A stretch of 64,000 nucleotides of DNA, from NCBI GenBank assembly GCA_024233545.1, contig JACKPL010000002.1, forward strand, positions 186,001 through 250,000, given 5' to 3'. Position numbers and translations under genes: made by a program. The notes below the pieces were generated by a model, which saw only the letters and a list, made by a program, of their open reading frames with translations, did not search any database and was not told where the DNA came from. The first letter of the stretch is position 1. Every line of letters begins with the position of its first letter. Source of the DNA: a bacterium (lineage in GTDB: Bacteria; Auribacterota; Auribacteria; Auribacterales; Auribacteraceae). Below are positions 59,685-64,000 of the stretch, piece by piece.

Positions 59685-62600
59685 GTGTTTACTTTTTTTT
59701 ACCACCGGAAAATTTTCGTTTTATGGTGTCTTGCATTGATACCCTGTATCAATACTTTGAGCAATGCATCTACTCAGAAAAGTTCATTTTCCGTAATAAC
59801 TCCCGATAGCGGTTCTGTTGTATATGAGCGGGAATTTGAACAGCAAAAACGAGTTTATCTTATACAAGACGCTCACTGCCAACCCGATGCACAATACAAC
59901 ATTGCACGAATTATTGAACAGATACGTGCTTTCCATGATAATGTTATTGTCGGCATTGAGGGAGCTTCAGGTGTTATTGACGTTTCAAAATTCAGTTCTT
60001 TTCCTGATAAAAAAATATTAAAAAATGCGGCAGGATATTTTGTAGAGAAAGGGATCATTTCTGGTTCAGAATATGATCTCATTGTTCAGGGTTCATCATT
60101 TAGTTTAGTAGGAATTGAGCAAGCGGAATTATATCGTTCTAATCATCAGTCAATGATTGATTCTTTGCACATCCAACGTACAGCAGAAGCACAGTTTGAT
60201 ATTGTTTGCAAAGAGCTTGACCGAATAATTGCGAGCCGTTTAACTGCAGAACAATGCATGTTCAGCTGGCAATGGAAAAAGTTTTATTCTCATGCAGTAG
60301 ACTTGAAAGAATACGTAGAATATTTAGCTGGAAATGAACCGGAATTATTGAATGGGCAGTATCCATCGCTTCAATTATTTGCGCATGTTGTTTCTGCTGA
60401 GAAAACTATTGATTTTGAGCGTGTCGAACAACAGCGCCTCGTGTTTCTTGACCGTATTTCTAATAGTGCTGACAAAGAAACAATTTCAGACATTTTTAAG
60501 TGGGATATTCAGTATAAATTACATAAAAAAACTCCGTTGGAATATTTCAGCCGCCTTGCAGAATGGATGGAACAGTTTCAACCGGAACAATCTTCTCTAT
60601 ACGAAGAATTTAATGCATATGTTGATTTATTGCGCCAATCTGAACAGATCGATAAGGCGCAACTTAAAAAAGAATTGTTTTCTGCGGTCGAGCAGTGTGC
60701 AAGAAAAATCTTTTCGAATGAGGAAGAATACAGAATTTTTGATTGTGTACGGAATAACGCCTTTGCTTCAGATATGATAGCGCTACAAATTGACCCTGAT
60801 ATGTGTCCTCAAAAAAATAATCCGGATTTTTTTACAGAGTTGCGTCAGGTGCTGAGCTTGCTTTTTGATGCACAAACGTTAGGAGATATCGATTGGAATA
60901 TTCTCGAGGAAGCATATAATTGTGCCCAAACGTTTTATGAACGTGCGCATCAGCGTGACCAAGCGTTGTTTGAGAACCTTCTTGCCGAAATGGAGCGAAA
61001 TGAGTGTTCAACGGGGATTATCATTGCCGGCGGGTTTCATCGTTCCGGCATTCAATCTGAATGCATTGAGCAGGAAATAAGCATTTGTGTTATCGAACCG
61101 GCAATAAAAAAAATCAGCGGCGATACGCAGTATTTTTCTTTGGTGCGCAATTATCGAAGCCAAATAGAACGCTGGATAGCTCGATCGACGCTTGCTCTTG
61201 CGTCTTGGCTGGCGTCCGAGCCGCTTGTTGATCCTGATGTAAAAACGATTCGCACACACATTTTCGCATCATTGCTAACCGCGTCGTATACACGGGAACT
61301 TACACAGGAAGAGCTCGCGGCAGTTGCTGAAAGTGGAGAAGAGATTGTCTTTCGCGCAAATGCGTATCTCAATGATTGGCTTGTGGAAAATGCTCTCCCT
61401 GTCCGTCTCAATACAGTAGAGCAAATCGGCAACAAACTTGCGATAACTCTTACAATCGGCAAACAGCGGTTGGTGTATCTCTTTACCCGTAAAGGATTGC
61501 CTGAGGATGTATTAGTCCCTTACGAAGGGCTTCTTGAAGAAGGCGAAATCGGAACTGATATGGTTCAGGCAGTTACCGATACGGTTATTGAGCGTATACG
61601 AGAGTTTGCGCAAACCACTCGGTTTTCAGAAGGGCATGTTTATTCATATGATTCTGCCGAACATACTTTAGGGATTCTTGGAATCCGTATCGATGATCCC
61701 AATACGGAGTTGTCTCTGCCGATCCTGCTAAATAAATATAAAGAATTCATTGCGGAAAGAAAAACGTTTGACCGGATTTCTCTTGCGGATTTCTATAATG
61801 CGATTCAGTATGTTATAGCGGAATACGAACCGCAAACCGACAGCCGAGAATTGGCGCGTTCTCTTGGAATAACTCTTCAGGACGATACGGCAAACCTGCT
61901 TGATCCGTCAGATTTAATAAAAGAAAGCTTTGAATTGTTTAGGCGGTCAAATGAAGGAGATACGCCCGTAGATGTGGAGAGTATGCGGACGCCATGGAAA
62001 TATGTTCTGAAAGCACGTGGTATTCAGACACTGGTTTTTGATCCGCAACTATCATTTGAGGCGGTAGCAAATACGCTGTTTTTATTGGTTTTTTCTTCTG
62101 CTTTGGAAGCAGGAAAATATACGCTTGATACGGAATCAGGAAATATATATCTTACGCATGTTATTAAACTTGCGGACAATAGTTTTGTAGCCCGCACATC
62201 TATGGCATACAATTCAATTGTCAGCAATTTTTATCCGTCCTATGAAAAAGTGGTGCCTACTTCAGTCAGAGGCATACCGATGCGCAACGGCATATTGTCG
62301 CTTCAGATGGATGGAGCTATTACGTTTTCTACGGTGCAACCGGTGGGCGCTTCTCTCGGTAATCTAGAAGAACCGGTATTGCGTGCCAGCGCAAACAGCC
62401 TTGTTCGAGGTGAAATCGGTATCCGCCAAATGCAGAAATTTATTGCGGAAATGCGGGCGGCGGCATTAAACAAAGGAGTGATAATAAGAGGGGTCGCTTT
62501 TCAAAATCAAAATGGAGAACCTCAGTTCTTCCCCGATACCGGCTCTTTTTTTTCATTTTATAGACAATTGATTAACAGTGAATACATAATACCGGTACAA

Positions 62601-64000
62601 AGCGGTTGGGCGGAATCGGCCGGTTTAATGTCTCCCGAAGAGTTTGCGAATTATATTGGTTTAAATGTTCGATTGAGCGATTTGACTGGAGGTGTTCGGT
62701 TATTTGAAGAACTGAATAGATATACTTCGTTTGTGAATAAACGCTTTCTCGATGTCGGTTCGCAAATCGGACAGAATGTATTGTATGCGGCGCTTCATGA
62801 GCCGGTTTATGCGGTGGGCGTCGATTTCAATCCGTATAATATCCGGCTTGCCAGAGAGATTTCAGCATACAGCACAGAATATGAACAAATACCTTCGCCG
62901 CAAAACCTTAAGAGCGTATATGAAAATTTGCTTGAACCTGACGGTAATGTACACGGCCAATTGTATTTTAGGACTTCCATCGTCAAAGAACATGAAAAAC
63001 GGACCGGCAGAAAAATTGCCAAAAAACCATCGAAACGCATAGAATTTGCCGTGGCAGACGCTCGAACGTTGCCGTATCCTGACGATAGCTTTGATATTAC
63101 TAATACGCTTCATTTGCTTGAATTTATCAATGGTGCATCAACAGCGTTAAAAGAAATGATTCGCGTTACTGCACCGGGCGGTTATATTCAATTCAATTAT
63201 GCAATGAATCCATTGACCAACATTGAACTGCTGAATGAAGCGGTTCGTTTATTGGAAATAGCGAGCGGAATAACTGCGTCATATGAAGTACTTGAACAAC
63301 GTGCAGATGTCGGTGCAGTTATGGGGATAACAATAATCCGTATTGTTGATAAAACACCGGTATTGGATATTGATCAGCAAAAAGAATTAGTGCTTCAGCA
63401 TTCGCTCAAATCTACTCCTCTGCCGAATTTTTTTGATGAAAAGCCGTATATTGAGTCGATTCTTGCACCGATCAATCTTGAGCCGGAGCAGGTTCATGTG
63501 GCCGAATCTATACCTCTTGCTCAGTTGGAGCAGGCGGCATATCTTTCTTCCCTGCAAAAGTTTAATATACTTTTTGCTCAAGAACTGCTTAAGAGAACTT
63601 ATGGCGATGCTGTGTTTGACGGCATTGATAAGGTGCAAATCGAACGTGGAGATTTAACGTTGTTTTCATCAGATGCAGGCATTATTCGCCTGCATCTGCT
63701 TGCATTAAACGATCCGATGCTGATTGCGGTACAGATGATGCATGCCGTTTTCCGTGTACGCAGTAAGGCAATTCCCGACGAACTGTTTTTAGCAGATGGG
63801 ATAAGTGTTCGGCAGGTTCTTTTATATAAAGAGATCGGGCTTTGGATACAAACGATATCGTTTATTCGTACTCAGTTCAGCGCGGAACAGCTGAACCGCC
63901 TCATTACCGTTTTAACCGGAAGCGTATCGCGTGATACTGCATTAGAAAAAGAAGCCTATGAATTTGCTCATATCCTTGAGAAAACCATAACTGAACAGTT
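59685..64000 (+). CDS. Giant secreted multidomain protein, 3'-partial
   Basis: An uninterrupted frame from GTG 59685 (ribosome binding site AGAGGA just upstream) to the right edge, at least 1438 codons. It has a signal-peptide-like start (IFVLWCLALIPCINTLSNAS). Residues 50-490 resemble TraB/ChaN-type proteins: RVYLIQDAHCQPDAQYNIAR, VIVGIEGASGV, FSLVGIEQAELY, and the late GIIIAGGFHRSGIQ. Residues about 1020-1200 are a SAM methyltransferase-like domain: FLDVGSQIGQNVLYAA, AVGVDFNPYN, FAVADARTLPYPDDSFDITN and VTAPGGYIQFNY. The rest is alpha/beta and helical sequence I cannot assign. The position of a methyltransferase fold inside a predicted exported protein is odd. From memory, proteins with IQDAH-type N-termini are frequent in Omnitrophota; this is not verified. 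Confidence 0.75.
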   Translation, partial: MFTFFYHRKIFVLWCLALIPCINTLSNASTQKSSFSVITPDSGSVVYEREFEQQKRVYLIQDAHCQPDAQYNIARIIEQIRAFHDNVIVGIEGASGVIDVSKFSSFPDKKILKNAAGYFVEKGIISGSEYDLIVQGSSFSLVGIEQAELYRSNHQSMIDSLHIQRTAEAQFDIVCKELDRIIASRLTAEQCMFSWQWKKFYSHAVDLKEYVEYLAGNEPELLNGQYPSLQLFAHVVSAEKTIDFERVEQQRLVFLDRISNSADKETISDIFKWDIQYKLHKKTPLEYFSRLAEWMEQFQPEQSSLYEEFNAYVDLLRQSEQIDKAQLKKELFSAVEQCARKIFSNEEEYRIFDCVRNNAFASDMIALQIDPDMCPQKNNPDFFTELRQVLSLLFDAQTLGDIDWNILEEAYNCAQTFYERAHQRDQALFENLLAEMERNECSTGIIIAGGFHRSGIQSECIEQEISICVIEPAIKKISGDTQYFSLVRNYRSQIERWIARSTLALASWLASEPLVDPDVKTIRTHIFASLLTASYTRELTQEELAAVAESGEEIVFRANAYLNDWLVENALPVRLNTVEQIGNKLAITLTIGKQRLVYLFTRKGLPEDVLVPYEGLLEEGEIGTDMVQAVTDTVIERIREFAQTTRFSEGHVYSYDSAEHTLGILGIRIDDPNTELSLPILLNKYKEFIAERKTFDRISLADFYNAIQYVIAEYEPQTDSRELARSLGITLQDDTANLLDPSDLIKESFELFRRSNEGDTPVDVESMRTPWKYVLKARGIQTLVFDPQLSFEAVANTLFLLVFSSALEAGKYTLDTESGNIYLTHVIKLADNSFVARTSMAYNSIVSNFYPSYEKVVPTSVRGIPMRNGILSLQMDGAITFSTVQPVGASLGNLEEPVLRASANSLVRGEIGIRQMQKFIAEMRAAALNKGVIIRGVAFQNQNGEPQFFPDTGSFFSFYRQLINSEYIIPVQSGWAESAGLMSPEEFANYIGLNVRLSDLTGGVRLFEELNRYTSFVNKRFLDVGSQIGQNVLYAALHEPVYAVGVDFNPYNIRLAREISAYSTEYEQIPSPQNLKSVYENLLEPDGNVHGQLYFRTSIVKEHEKRTGRKIAKKPSKRIEFAVADARTLPYPDDSFDITNTLHLLEFINGASTALKEMIRVTAPGGYIQFNYAMNPLTNIELLNEAVRLLEIASGITASYEVLEQRADVGAVMGITIIRIVDKTPVLDIDQQKELVLQHSLKSTPLPNFFDEKPYIESILAPINLEPEQVHVAESIPLAQLEQAAYLSSLQKFNILFAQELLKRTYGDAVFDGIDKVQIERGDLTLFSSDAGIIRLHLLALNDPMLIAVQMMHAVFRVRSKAIPDELFLADGISVRQVLLYKEIGLWIQTISFIRTQFSAEQLNRLITVLTGSVSRDTALEKEAYEFAHILEKTITEQ

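Overview
The window looks like a chromosomal stretch from an uncultivated Gram-negative-type bacterium, most likely Candidatus Omnitrophota (PVC side). The lineage call is inference. It rests on two very large multidomain proteins at the window edges, PEP-CTERM proteins, a run of TPR and alkaline-phosphatase-superfamily (AP) genes, and a large surface-sugar locus. Base composition is moderate (by eye a little over 40% GC), the code is standard, and genes are dense. I see no tRNA, rRNA, CRISPR array or transposon.

Layout: (1) 1-6626, the 3' part of a giant protein with three serine/threonine-kinase-like modules, broken near its end by a one-base shift at an A7 run. (2) 6631-24154, mixed housekeeping and accessory genes: a GT-C membrane glycosyltransferase, a chromate transporter (chrA), class I aldolase (fbaB), a TPR-metalloprotease, a Mn/Fe-type ABC uptake operon whose two permeases both carry DtxR-like winged-helix tails and whose promoter overlaps a perfect 16-bp palindrome, MFS transporters, queF, a royal-jelly-type lipoprotein, flavodoxin, and a membrane-anchored CobN/BchH-like protein. 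(3) 24236-32771, a tight gene run of AP-superfamily enzymes (one interrupted by an in-frame TAA), a ribbon-helix-helix-like peptide, an uncharacterised membrane protein, CysD- and CysN-type ATP sulfurylase subunits and a cytosolic AP enzyme. This is my best candidate for an undescribed system. (4) 33023-40760, two paralogous PEP-CTERM proteins, then an operon of TPR protein, AP/TPR fusion, TPR protein and lipoprotein.

(5) 40934-57890, a surface-polysaccharide locus. It has NeuB-type synthase, KdsC-type phosphatase, SDR, aldehyde dehydrogenase, transketolase, an ABC-2 export permease, an O-methyltransferase/GT2 fusion, an ABC ATPase that has lost its nucleotide-binding motifs and is fused to a C-terminal domain, two tandem GT-B proteins, a methyltransferase, NeuA and a capsule-synthase-like transferase. 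NeuB, the phosphatase and NeuA imply a CMP-activated nonulosonic or related 3-deoxy-ulosonic acid. The usual precursor genes (NeuC-type epimerase, aminotransferase, acetyltransferase) are absent; an oxidoreductase and transketolase set sits there instead. (6) 57905-64000, pdxH, a MutY-like glycosylase without an iron-sulfur cluster, and the start of a second giant secreted protein (at least 1438 codons, open at the right edge) with a TraB/ChaN-like N-terminal region and an internal methyltransferase domain.

All functional calls are from reading translations; no database search was possible.
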